Positions 15,835-23,482 of a stretch of DNA of 60,073 nt are shown here, in pieces; the first letter of the stretch is position 1, and every line of letters starts with the position of its first letter. The position numbers and the translations under genes were made by a program. The stretch is from the NCBI GenBank assembly GCA_017631955.1, contig JAGBSJ010000014.1, positions 1 through 60,073 of the forward strand, written 5' to 3'. This DNA comes from Clostridia bacterium (lineage in GTDB: Bacteria; Bacillota; Clostridia; Oscillospirales; Acutalibacteraceae). The notes beneath the pieces were generated by a model. It made no database searches, had not been told where the DNA came from, and worked only from the letters and a program-made list of their open reading frames with translations.

Positions 15835-17640
15835 ATGAAGAAACAAAACATTCGAAATTTTTCAATTATTGCTCACATTGACCACGGTAAAAGTACGCTT
15901 GCAGACCGACTTTTAGAGCTTACTGAAACTGTTGCAAAACGTGATATGACAGAGCAATTGCTTGATAATATGGACCTTGAGCGTGAGCGTGGTATCACAA
16001 TTAAGGCACATGCAGTTAAACTTGACTATAAAGCACAAGATGGTGAAACTTATGAGCTTAATCTTATTGACACTCCAGGTCATGTTGACTTTAACTATGA
16101 GGTTTCACGTTCACTTGCAGCTTGTGAAGGTGCAGTGCTTATTATCGACGCTTCACAAGGTGTTGAAGCACAGACACTTGCTAATACATATTTGGCACTT
16201 GACCATGATTTAGAGCTTGTTCCAGTAATCAACAAAATTGACCTTCCTGCTGCTGACCCTGACAGAGTTGCAAATGAAGTTGAAGAAGTAATTGGTCTTC
16301 CTTGCGACGAAGCACCACGAGTTTCTGCAAAGACAGGTCAAAATATTGAACAGGTGCTTGAAAGTATTGTTTCTCTTGTGCCACCACCTGAAAACAACGA
16401 CGATAAACCACTTCGTGCTCTTGTATTTGACTCAGTTTACGATAGCTACAAAGGTGTTATTGTCTATGTTCGAATTATGGACGGTAAAATCAAACCCGGC
16501 GACACAATGCGAATGATGGCAACAGGTGCGGAGTTCAATGTTGTTGAAGTTGGTTATATGCGACCAAATGCTATGGAGCCACAAAAAGAGTTGACATCTG
16601 GCGAAGTTGGTTATATTACCGCATCAATCAAAACTGTTAGTGATGCTCGCGTAGGCGACACAGTTACAACCGCTGAAAATCCTGCAAGTGAGGCATTAGC
16701 GGGTTACAGAAAAGTTAACCCTATGGTTTTCTGTGGTGTTTATCCTGCCGATGGTGCGGACTATGAAAATCTTCGTGAAGCACTTGAAAAATTGCAGTTA
16801 AACGATGCTGCTCTTTCTTTCGAGCCAGAAACATCAGGCGCTCTCGGTTTTGGTTTCCGTTGTGGTTTCTTAGGTCTTTTGCACCTTGAAATTATTCAGG
16901 AACGCCTTGAGCGTGAATACAACCTTGACCTTGTTACAACAATTCCAAGTGTTATCTACAAAGTGCATCTTACAAATGGAGAAGTTATTGAAATTGATAA
17001 CCCAAGCCACTACCCTGACCCTGCAGTTATTGACTACTGCGAAGAGCCAACAGTTGAGGCACACATTTATGCTCCACCTGAATACATTGGTGCTATTATG
17101 AATCTTTGTCAGGACAGACGCGGTGTTTATATGAACACTACACACTTGGCTTCCGACCGTGTGGATTTACACTACATTTTGCCACTTAACGAAATTATTT
17201 ACGACTTCTTTGATGTGCTTAAATCTCGTACTCGTGGTTATGCATCTTTCGACTATGAAATGAGTGATTATCAGCGTTCAAGCATCATTAAACTTGACGT
17301 TCTTCTCAATGGCGACATTATTGATGCTCTTTCATTTATGATTCATAGCGAAAAAGCATATGCAAAAGCAAGAAGAATTGCAGAAAAACTTAAAGATAAT
17401 ATTCCACGTCAGATGTTTGAAATTCCAATTCAGATGGCTATAGGCGGTAAGGTTATTGCCCGCGAAACAGTTAAAGCAATGCGAAAAGATGTTCTTGCGA
17501 AATGTTACGGTGGTGACATTACACGTAAAAAGAAATTGCTTGAAAAACAGAAAGAAGGTAAAAAGCGCATGCGCCACTTCGGTACTGTTGAAGTTCCACA
17601 AGAGGCATTTATGGCTGTGCTTAAGCTTGATGATGAATAA
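15835..17640 (+). CDS. lepA: Elongation factor 4 (LepA)
   Basis: A 601-residue ribosome-bound GTPase of typical LepA length. GTPase motifs are [18 protein letters not shown] and [10 protein letters not shown]. The LepA-specific C-terminal domain has [23 protein letters not shown]. It back-translocates or remodels stalled ribosomes. The start is supported by TGAGGTTA upstream. It is followed with overlap by a tRNA editing gene and hemW; lepA-hemW is a common Firmicute order. Confidence 0.97.
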   Translation: MKKQNIRNFSIIAHIDHGKSTLADRLLELTETVAKRDMTEQLLDNMDLERERGITIKAHAVKLDYKAQDGETYELNLIDTPGHVDFNYEVSRSLAACEGAVLIIDASQGVEAQTLANTYLALDHDLELVPVINKIDLPAADPDRVANEVEEVIGLPCDEAPRVSAKTGQNIEQVLESIVSLVPPPENNDDKPLRALVFDSVYDSYKGVIVYVRIMDGKIKPGDTMRMMATGAEFNVVEVGYMRPNAMEPQKELTSGEVGYITASIKTVSDARVGDTVTTAENPASEALAGYRKVNPMVFCGVYPADGADYENLREALEKLQLNDAALSFEPETSGALGFGFRCGFLGLLHLEIIQERLEREYNLDLVTTIPSVIYKVHLTNGEVIEIDNPSHYPDPAVIDYCEEPTVEAHIYAPPEYIGAIMNLCQDRRGVYMNTTHLASDRVDLHYILPLNEIIYDFFDVLKSRTRGYASFDYEMSDYQRSSIIKLDVLLNGDIIDALSFMIHSEKAYAKARRIAEKLKDNIPRQMFEIPIQMAIGGKVIARETVKAMRKDVLAKCYGGDITRKKKLLEKQKEGKKRMRHFGTVEVPQEAFMAVLKLDDE

Positions 17641-18115
17641 AGAAATTTTTGAAAAATTAGCAGAATTACAAATTGAATATAAAAAAGTAGAGCACCCTGC
17701 TGCATTCACTATGGAAGAAATTGAGGAATATCATCTTACCGAAAATGGTCATATTCCAAAAAATCTTGTTCTTCGTGATGTTAAGGGTACTCGCAATATG
17801 CTTGTTGTTCTTCACGGTGACAAAAGAGCGAATTTACAGTTAATCCGTGCGGAAATTGACTCAACAAAATTAAGTTTTGCATCTGATGAAAGATTAGATA
17901 AATACCTTAAAGTTGAAAAAGGGTCTGTTTCTCCTTTCGGTGTTATTTATGACACAGAAAAAGAGCTTGAAATCTATTTTGACGCAGATTTGAAGAAAGA
18001 AGACATTGTTGGTTGCCATCCTAATGACAATACCGCAACTGTATTCTTAAAATTCGATGACCTTGTGAAATATGTGAAATCTTGCGGTCATACAATCTCT
18101 TACATAAAAGTATGA
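17630..18115 (+). CDS. Aminoacyl-tRNA deacylase, YbaK/ProXp (PrdX-like)
   Basis: A stand-alone editing domain of about 161 residues related to the ProRS INS domain (YbaK/EbsC; PrdX/ProXp-ala group). Members hydrolyse mischarged tRNAPro such as Ala-tRNAPro. The conserved stretch [37 protein letters not shown] and [10 protein letters not shown] fits that group. The start was set at 17630 (ATGATG, overlapping the lepA stop by 11 bases), since the open frame further upstream lies wholly inside lepA. The stop overlaps the hemW start as ATGA. Confidence 0.85.
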   Translation: MMNKEIFEKLAELQIEYKKVEHPAAFTMEEIEEYHLTENGHIPKNLVLRDVKGTRNMLVVLHGDKRANLQLIRAEIDSTKLSFASDERLDKYLKVEKGSVSPFGVIYDTEKELEIYFDADLKKEDIVGCHPNDNTATVFLKFDDLVKYVKSCGHTISYIKV

Positions 18116-19206
18116 AAAACATAGGACTTTATTTACACATTCCCTTTTGCAAGTCAAAATGCCCATACTGTGATTTTTACTCTTTTTCGGGCAAAGATAC
18201 ACAAAAAGACGAGTACACACAAGTTTTAAAAGACAGAATTGTCTCAAGTGTTTCTACTTTACAATGTAAAGGCGATACACTTTACATTGGTGGCGGAACT
18301 CCATCAGTTTTAGGTGCAAAAAATCTTGCAACTCTTGTGAATACTTGTAGTCCCTTTTTAACAGGTAGTGCAGAAATCACAGTTGAGTGTAATCCTTACG
18401 GATTAGACGAAGATTTTTTCAAGATTTTGCATGATTGTGGTGTTAACAGACTTTCTTTCGGTTTGCAATCTGCAATTGATAATGAAAGACGAATTCTTGG
18501 CAGACTTTCTAATAGAAATCAAGTTGAAAATGCCGTTAAAACTACTCAAAAAGTAGGTTTTAAGAATGTCACACTTGATGTTATGCTTGGTATTCCAGAG
18601 CAAACTGAAAAATCACTTCAAGAAACTCTTGATTTTTGTGTTTCACTTGGTGTGCCGCACATAAGCGTATATATGCTTAAGCTTGAAGAAAACACTCACT
18701 TTTATAAAAATCAAAGCAAATACAACTTCCCTGATGATGATTTGACAGCAAATTTGTATTTACAGATGTGCGAAACTCTTGAAAATCAAGGAATTATGCA
18801 GTATGAGATTTCCAATTTTGCAAAGCAAGGTTTTGAAAGTCGTCATAATCTTAAATATTGGCATTGTGAAGAGTATTTAGGTCTCGGCCCTTCTGCACAT
18901 TCATTTTTAGACGGTAAGCGTTTTTATTACGACCGTGATTTTGAGTCATTTATGAATGGCAACTCCCCTATTGGCGACGGTTTGGGTGGAGATTTCACAG
19001 AATATGCAATGCTGAATCTTCGTTTGGTTGAGGGCTTAAACGAAAACAAAGTTTTAGAGCGTTTTGGGCACAAAATCCCAAAAGAAATATATGAAAAATC
19101 ACAAGTTTTTATTGATAATGGGTATATGCTTAAAAATGAAAACGGTTTAGCAATGACAAGAAAAGGTTTTTTAATGTCAAATGCAATTTTGGCGGAGATA
19201 TTATAA
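18112..19206 (+). CDS. hemW: HemW-like radical SAM heme chaperone
   Basis: The 364-residue radical SAM protein begins [13 protein letters not shown] with the cluster motif CKSKCPYC, then GGGTPS as the SAM-binding motif and the C-terminal HemW domain (GLGPSAHSF). HemW binds heme and is thought to deliver it to heme proteins; it was long misnamed coproporphyrinogen oxidase. The start at 18112 is set by the 4-base ATGA overlap with the preceding stop. Confidence 0.9.
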   Translation: MKNIGLYLHIPFCKSKCPYCDFYSFSGKDTQKDEYTQVLKDRIVSSVSTLQCKGDTLYIGGGTPSVLGAKNLATLVNTCSPFLTGSAEITVECNPYGLDEDFFKILHDCGVNRLSFGLQSAIDNERRILGRLSNRNQVENAVKTTQKVGFKNVTLDVMLGIPEQTEKSLQETLDFCVSLGVPHISVYMLKLEENTHFYKNQSKYNFPDDDLTANLYLQMCETLENQGIMQYEISNFAKQGFESRHNLKYWHCEEYLGLGPSAHSFLDGKRFYYDRDFESFMNGNSPIGDGLGGDFTEYAMLNLRLVEGLNENKVLERFGHKIPKEIYEKSQVFIDNGYMLKNENGLAMTRKGFLMSNAILAEIL

Positions 19207-19219
19207 GAGGTCTGAGAAA

Positions 19220-19750
19220 ATGAGAGAATATGCCAACGATGGAAACAAATATTTGTTACCAGTAAAAATCAAATTATTTACTCCAATTGTAATACTTGAA
19301 AAGCTATTTGTGTTTGCAATGCTTGGTGGATTTATTGCTGTTTTAGCTTTATTTGTTATACGACAAGGATTTAATAACATTACCAATAAAGACATACTTG
19401 TTTGTGTAGGTGTTTTCTTGATTTTCGCAATAATTTTTATTATTGGTTCTCATTCAGCACATATATTGGTTGATGACGAGAAATTGCAACACAAGTCCAT
19501 TGGTGGCACAAAAACAATTTATTGGTCTGAAATTGATGAATTACAAATTAGTATTCAAGATATATATAGTGGAATGACACGAGGAATAAAACATTCACAG
19601 GGAAAAAGCATAGAGCTCGAATTCTATAAAATGAATAATAAACAATCTAAATACTTTATAAGTTGTTTCAAGGGAACTAATATAAATCCTGATATGCTTA
19701 AAAACTCAATCTTGTATACTTACGGTAAATATAAGGGTGTGGATTTATGA
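19220..19750 (+). CDS. Membrane protein with PH-like C-terminal domain, unknown function
   Basis: A 176-residue protein with two transmembrane segments (about 22-50 and 55-80) followed by a soluble beta-rich region (HILVDDEKLQHKSIGGTKTIYWSEIDELQI) that resembles bacterial PH-like (bPH) membrane proteins. The function is unknown. AGAGG before the ATG at 19220 sets the start; upstream in-frame sequence overlaps hemW. The stop overlaps the next gene as ATGA, so the pair is probably co-translated. Confidence 0.65.
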   Translation: MREYANDGNKYLLPVKIKLFTPIVILEKLFVFAMLGGFIAVLALFVIRQGFNNITNKDILVCVGVFLIFAIIFIIGSHSAHILVDDEKLQHKSIGGTKTIYWSEIDELQISIQDIYSGMTRGIKHSQGKSIELEFYKMNNKQSKYFISCFKGTNINPDMLKNSILYTYGKYKGVDL

Positions 19751-20685
19751 TTTGGTTTTACAAGTTAATAGCATTTATTCTTGCGCTTTTTATTTATTCT
19801 CCTGCAAGTGAAATTGCATCTTACTCTACATATGAAGAAAATGCAAAACTTACCTTTACCGTGCTTTCTGATGTGCATCTTGAGGGTAATAATGAAGAGC
19901 GTTTTAATCTTTTCGGCGAGGGAATACGCGATATAAACGCTAACAAATCAAATGATTTCATTGTATTTCTTGGCGACAACACAATGAACGGTCAGGTTGT
20001 GGAGTTAAGTGCTTTTTACAGTATTCTTGACAAGTACAACACTATCGATACATATATGGTTACAGGCAATCACGACCTTTGCCCAAGTGATTATAACGTT
20101 GGCGAATATGAAGATTTGCGCGACCGATTTTTCAAATATGAAAATGAATACAGTAAAACACAGTATGACGATAGTGTTTATTACAGCGTGAATATTCACG
20201 ATAAATATCAGTTGATTGTATTGGGCTCGAAATCTGATGCAGGAATACAAGAAGACCTTTCTGACACACAGTTAATTTGGCTTGAAAACGAGTTGAAATC
20301 CGCAGAAGATAACGGTAAAACCGTGTTTTTATTCAACCACTACCCTCTTAACAACACATGGGCAGATGTGTGGAGCGAAGGTCATATTGGGGAAGACAGC
20401 GACCGTGTTTACGAAATTCTCAAAAACGCACAAACTAAAATCCTTTATTTTTCAGGGCATTTGCACATGGGATTTTATGACGACAAACGAGAAGTAATTT
20501 TCGACGATAATGTTACCTTTATAAATGTTGCAGGATTCGGTGTTGACAATGATATTGGAGATGCCGATATTCAACACAACGGCACAGGACTTCAGGTTGA
20601 AGTTTATGAAAATGAGATTTTAATTCGTGTCCGCAATTTCGCAAAACATGAATGGATGGATATTGAATATAAAGTAAATATATAA
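19747..20685 (+). CDS. Exported or membrane-anchored metallophosphoesterase
   Basis: A 312-residue calcineurin-like phosphoesterase. The dinuclear metal motifs are in order: LSDVHLEG, FLGDNTMN, TGNHDLC, FNHYP and FSGHLHMG. An N-terminal hydrophobic stretch (about residues 3-20) makes it secreted or membrane-attached. The substrate is unknown. It is translationally coupled to the PH-like membrane protein gene. It ends just before the metA promoter. Confidence 0.85.
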   Translation: MIWFYKLIAFILALFIYSPASEIASYSTYEENAKLTFTVLSDVHLEGNNEERFNLFGEGIRDINANKSNDFIVFLGDNTMNGQVVELSAFYSILDKYNTIDTYMVTGNHDLCPSDYNVGEYEDLRDRFFKYENEYSKTQYDDSVYYSVNIHDKYQLIVLGSKSDAGIQEDLSDTQLIWLENELKSAEDNGKTVFLFNHYPLNNTWADVWSEGHIGEDSDRVYEILKNAQTKILYFSGHLHMGFYDDKREVIFDDNVTFINVAGFGVDNDIGDADIQHNGTGLQVEVYENEILIRVRNFAKHEWMDIEYKVNI

Positions 20686-20687
20686 AA

Positions 20688-20716
20688 TTGACATTTATTT
20701 TTTATTGTGATAGAAT
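20688..20716 (+). promoter_or_regulatory. Promoter of metA
   Basis: TTGACA (20688-20693), a 17-base spacer and TAGAAT (20711-20716), with about 45 bases to the metA start. There is no room for a SAM riboswitch or T-box. Confidence 0.75.
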
Positions 20717-20765
20717 ACTAAATCGTGCATTGCATAAATATTAAAAAGAATTGAGGTGGACGATA

Positions 20766-21683
20766 ATGCCTATTAAAATTGATGACCAATTACCTGCAAG
20801 ACATAATCTTGAATTAGAGAATATTTTCGTTATGACAGAACAAAGAGCGAGCATTCAGGACATTCGTCCGCTTAAAATTATTCTTCTTAACTTAATGCCT
20901 ACAAAAATTGAAACTGAAACTCAGATTTTACGACTTCTCAGCAACTCGCCTTTGCAGGTTGAAATTGAACTTTTATAGGTTGCAAGCCACGAAAGTAAAA
21001 ACACAAGCAAAGAGCATATGCTTAAATTCTATAAGACTTTTGACGACATCAAAGACGAAAAATTCGATGGTATGATAGTTACTGGTGCTCCTGTTGAAAT
21101 GATGCCTTTTGAAGAGGTTGACTATTGGGAAGAACTTTGCAAAATCTTTGATTGGGCAAAGAGCCATGTTTATTCTTCATTCCACATTTGTTGGGGTGCT
21201 CAGGCAGCTCTTTATTACCACTATGGTATTCCAAAATATAAACTTCCTGAAAAGATGTTTGGTATATTCCCACACAAGCCACTTGATATGTATCATCCGT
21301 TACTTCGCGGTTTCAGTGATTTATACTATGTGCCACACTCCCGTCACACAGAAACAAAGAAAGAAGATATAGCGTTAGTTAAAGACTTGCAAATTCTTTC
21401 TTATTCAGATATTTCAGGTGTGCATCTTGTTGCTGATATGGAGTGTAGAAATTTCTACTGCACAGGTCATAGTGAATATGATAGCGACACTCTTGCTCGC
21501 GAGTATTTCAGGGATTTACATAAGGGATTAGACATTAAAATCCCATACAACTATTTCCCTAATGACGATACACGCTTGACCCCTCCACTTACTTGGCGTG
21601 GCGCAGGTAGTTTATTGTTCCAAAATTGGCTTAACTACTTTGTGTATCAGCGAACACCTTATGATGTTAATGAAATTAAATAA
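20766..21683 (+). pseudogene. metA: Homoserine O-acyltransferase metA interrupted by an in-frame TAG
   Basis: MetA acylates the homoserine hydroxyl in methionine synthesis. The frame reads [16 protein letters not shown]... to residue 70, meets TAG at 20976-20978 (codon 71), then continues in the same frame to 21683. Counting TAG as one residue places the active-site residues at their classic numbers: Lys47 (NLMPTK), Cys142 (HICWGAQA), His235 and Glu237 (GHSEYD). So nothing but codon 71 is disturbed. A single C-to-T change from CAG would explain it. Fragments are 20766-20978 and 21018-21683; the second has no clear ribosome binding site. Promoter, GAGGTGG ribosome binding site and terminator are all intact. 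Confidence 0.85.
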
Positions 21684-21696
21684 GCACAATAAAAAG

Positions 21697-21732
21697 ACCG
21701 AACAGAAATTAATCTGTTCGGTTTATTTTTTT
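21697..21732. terminator. Terminator after metA
   Basis: The 9-bp stem ACCGAACAG / CTGTTCGGT with an 8-base loop is followed by TTATTTTTTT on the plus strand. It also overlaps the 3' end of the converging gene at 21731. Confidence 0.85.
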
Positions 21733-22249
21733 ATTCTTTTATTTCTTCTTGTTTATCTTTTCTTCTCTTTTTGCCAATTTGGAAGCCGATAAATGTTACA
21801 ACAAATGGAACTAAATTCAAAAGGTAAAGCCATTCAGAGTCAAAAAACAAAAAATAATTATTATCAGCAAAAACAAGTAAATTATCGAGTGTAGCAAGAG
21901 AAAAATTTGAAAAGATAATAGAGTTATGATAATCTATCAGCCATACATATAGAATTATTGTTAAAAGTCTTATTGAAAATAATGAAACAAAATCTAATAT
22001 TGAATTTCCTGTTTTTTTTACAAAGGCAAAGCCCAAATGGAAAGATGGTAAGAGTGTCCCAATATAAACTATAAAGTAAAGAATTAAAAATATGAAAAGT
22101 GATGAGTTAATTGTTTCATAATCTAATATATTTACAATTAGTTCATTAAAAAAATATATGCCTAAAGACAGAAAATTAAAAATAAACCAACTACCAAATC
22201 CCAAAAAACCATTTGTAACAAAACTTTTTAAGGATTCTTTTTTTGTCAT
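21731..22249 (-). CDS. Four-to-five-span membrane protein, tandem paralog A, unknown function
   Basis: A 172-residue hydrophobic protein I do not recognise. It starts MTKKESLKSFVTNGFLGFGSW and ends with a basic tail KKRRKDKQEE. It is clearly related to the protein at 22691-23230: both share the KTGN-DFVSL-IR-L motif, the F-NFS-ATLD segment and a nearly identical VPFVVTFIGFQ end. The start has GAGGTG eight bases upstream, in a leader shared with its paralog. Confidence 0.6.
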   Translation of the reverse strand: MTKKESLKSFVTNGFLGFGSWFIFNFLSLGIYFFNELIVNILDYETINSSLFIFLILYFIVYIGTLLPSFHLGFAFVKKTGNSILDFVSLFSIRLLTIILYVWLIDYHNSIIFSNFSLATLDNLLVFADNNYFLFFDSEWLYLLNLVPFVVTFIGFQIGKKRRKDKQEEIKE

Positions 22250-22382
22250 ATTGTGTCACCTCTTATCTAAATTTTGCTAATAATAAATTCTTTATTATAA
22301 TTTTATAATTGCACAAAAAATGTGTTTTGTCAAGCAATGATTTGTTGCGTAAAGAAAAAGGACGCCTAATTGACGTCCTCCT
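22247..22382 (-). repeat. Duplicated leader/terminator block, copy A
   Basis: About 135 bases match those at 23228-23361. In the stretch from GCACAAAAAATG to GGACGCC (about 55 bases) I see a single difference. The block contains a minus-strand promoter (TTGACA at 22328-22333, 17-base spacer, AATTAT at 22305-22310), a GAGGTG ribosome binding site, and at its upstream edge the terminator of the preceding gene. Confidence 0.75.
22351..22378 (-). terminator. Terminator of the 103-residue membrane gene
   Basis: On the minus strand GGACGTC-AATTA-GGCGTCC is followed by TTTTTCTTT. It belongs to a short-palindrome family also seen at 23332-23359. Confidence 0.8.
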
Positions 22383-22389
22383 ACTTTTT

Positions 22390-22701
22390 TTAAAAAGCTC
22401 TTGTAATAATATAGTAAATCTCAGCAAAACTGACTACCATAAATATTGCATGAAGGATTGTATTTGCGTTATATTTGTTATCTTTGAGATACTTTATTAT
22501 AAGAGTTGCTATTGCAAATATTCCGTAAATATGCCATGTAACTACGTCAAGAGAAAAAACTGAACCTACAATACCTAATGCAATATCATTTTCTGATATC
22601 GGCATATTTAGCAATAAAATTGTAAGCAAGTTTGCAACACAATAAAGAATAGGAATAATCAGACTTACAACAGAAAAAAACTTATATGCTTTATTTTTCA
22701 T
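22390..22701 (-). CDS. Small membrane protein, unknown function
   Basis: The 103-residue protein has three to four hydrophobic segments (about 8-28, 38-55, 60-75, 82-100). It is not recognised. The start at 22701 (MKNKAYKFF) has GGAGAAAG upstream and overlaps the end of paralog B by 11 bases, so the two are translated from one mRNA. It lies between the two paralogs and has no copy next to paralog A, so it was inserted there or lost from the other unit. Confidence 0.55.
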   Translation of the reverse strand: MKNKAYKFFSVVSLIIPILYCVANLLTILLLNMPISENDIALGIVGSVFSLDVVTWHIYGIFAIATLIIKYLKDNKYNANTILHAIFMVVSFAEIYYIITRAF

Positions 22702-23230
22702 TCTTTCTTCTCCTTTTGCCAAATTGAAAACCGATAAATGTTACAACAAATGGAACTATACTTATGAGATAATAGCATATAGGGTCGGTATCAAAATGCT
22801 TATAATCCCAGTCATTATAGGCATATAATCGGTATTCATTAACCATATTCATCATCGTGTCAAGCGTGGCAACAGAAAAGTTGGCAAAAACATGGTAATT
22901 GTGATAACTTGCCATACCTAAAGAAAAAACTACTGTTAAAAATCTTATTGGCAACAAAGAAACAAAATCAGATATGGGATTACCTGTTTTATTCACCCAA
23001 AAGAAACCTATTAGAAATGACGGAATAAGTGCCACAATATAAATTATAGTGTACGGAATCAAGCACTCGTGAAAATCGGGTCCACTAGGTGCGAACTCAA
23101 AAGTTAATTCGCGTGCATATTCTATGGTAATAAAATATGTAATTGCAAAAATTAAATTGAAAATGCACCAACCCCAAAAGCCCCAAAAACTGTTTGAAAA
23201 GAAATATTTAAAGTATTCTTTTTTTGTCAT
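22691..23230 (-). CDS. Four-to-five-span membrane protein, tandem paralog B, unknown function
   Basis: A 179-residue relative of the protein at 21731-22249, with the same MTKKE start, the KTGNPISDFVSLLPIRFLT segment, the FANFSVATLD segment and the VPFVVTFIGFQFGKRRRK tail. The two proteins agree in less than half of their positions by eye, while their leaders are nearly identical. Its regulatory leader is at 23231-23361. Confidence 0.6.
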   Translation of the reverse strand: MTKKEYFKYFFSNSFWGFWGWCIFNLIFAITYFITIEYARELTFEFAPSGPDFHECLIPYTIIYIVALIPSFLIGFFWVNKTGNPISDFVSLLPIRFLTVVFSLGMASYHNYHVFANFSVATLDTMMNMVNEYRLYAYNDWDYKHFDTDPICYYLISIVPFVVTFIGFQFGKRRRKNEK

Positions 23231-23361
23231 ATTGTGTCACCTCTTATATTAAATTTTGTAATAATAAAATTCTTATTACAATTCTATAATTGCACAAAAA
23301 ATGTTTTTTGTCAAGCAATGATTTGTTGCGTAAAGAAAAAGGACGCCGAGTCGACGTCCCT
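23228..23361 (-). repeat. Duplicated leader/terminator block, copy B
   Basis: Partner of 22247-22382. The minus-strand promoter is TTGACA (23309-23314), 17 bases, AATTAT (23286-23291). The upstream edge carries the hairpin at 23332-23359 that ends the copA transcript. Confidence 0.75.
23332..23359 (-). terminator. Terminator of copA
   Basis: On the minus strand GGACGTC-GACTC-GGCGTCC is followed by TTTTTCTTT. It is preceded by GTAG, like the other two palindromes of this type. Confidence 0.75.
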
Positions 23362-23374
23362 ACAAAATCAACTT

Positions 23375-23478
23375 AAACTTGAATTATTTTTTCGTAAGGC
23401 AATGTGGCAGAGGCGAAGCTGTATCAGGTATACCGCGAGCCGAAATCCACGAAGTTTTGCGGAAAAAGAATCAAGTTT
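23375..23478. repeat. Candidate MITE-like element or structured RNA
   Basis: About 104 bases bounded by imperfect terminal inverted repeats: AAACTTGAATTATTTTTTCG at 23375-23394 and, read on the minus strand, AAACTTGATTCTTTTTCCG from 23478. The interior is clearly richer in GC than its surroundings and contains a GGTATACC palindrome. No coding frame in it looks real. It sits between copA and its terminator. Confidence 0.45.
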
Positions 23479-23482
23479 GCAC

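Noticed and set aside
20717..20765. SAM riboswitch or T-box before metA
   Set aside because: Only about 45 bases separate the promoter from the start codon, and no terminator or conserved core is present.
20976..20978. Genetic-code reassignment or pyrrolysine/amber suppression to explain the TAG in metA
   Set aside because: TAG ends other intact genes in the window, and no other gene has an internal TAG.
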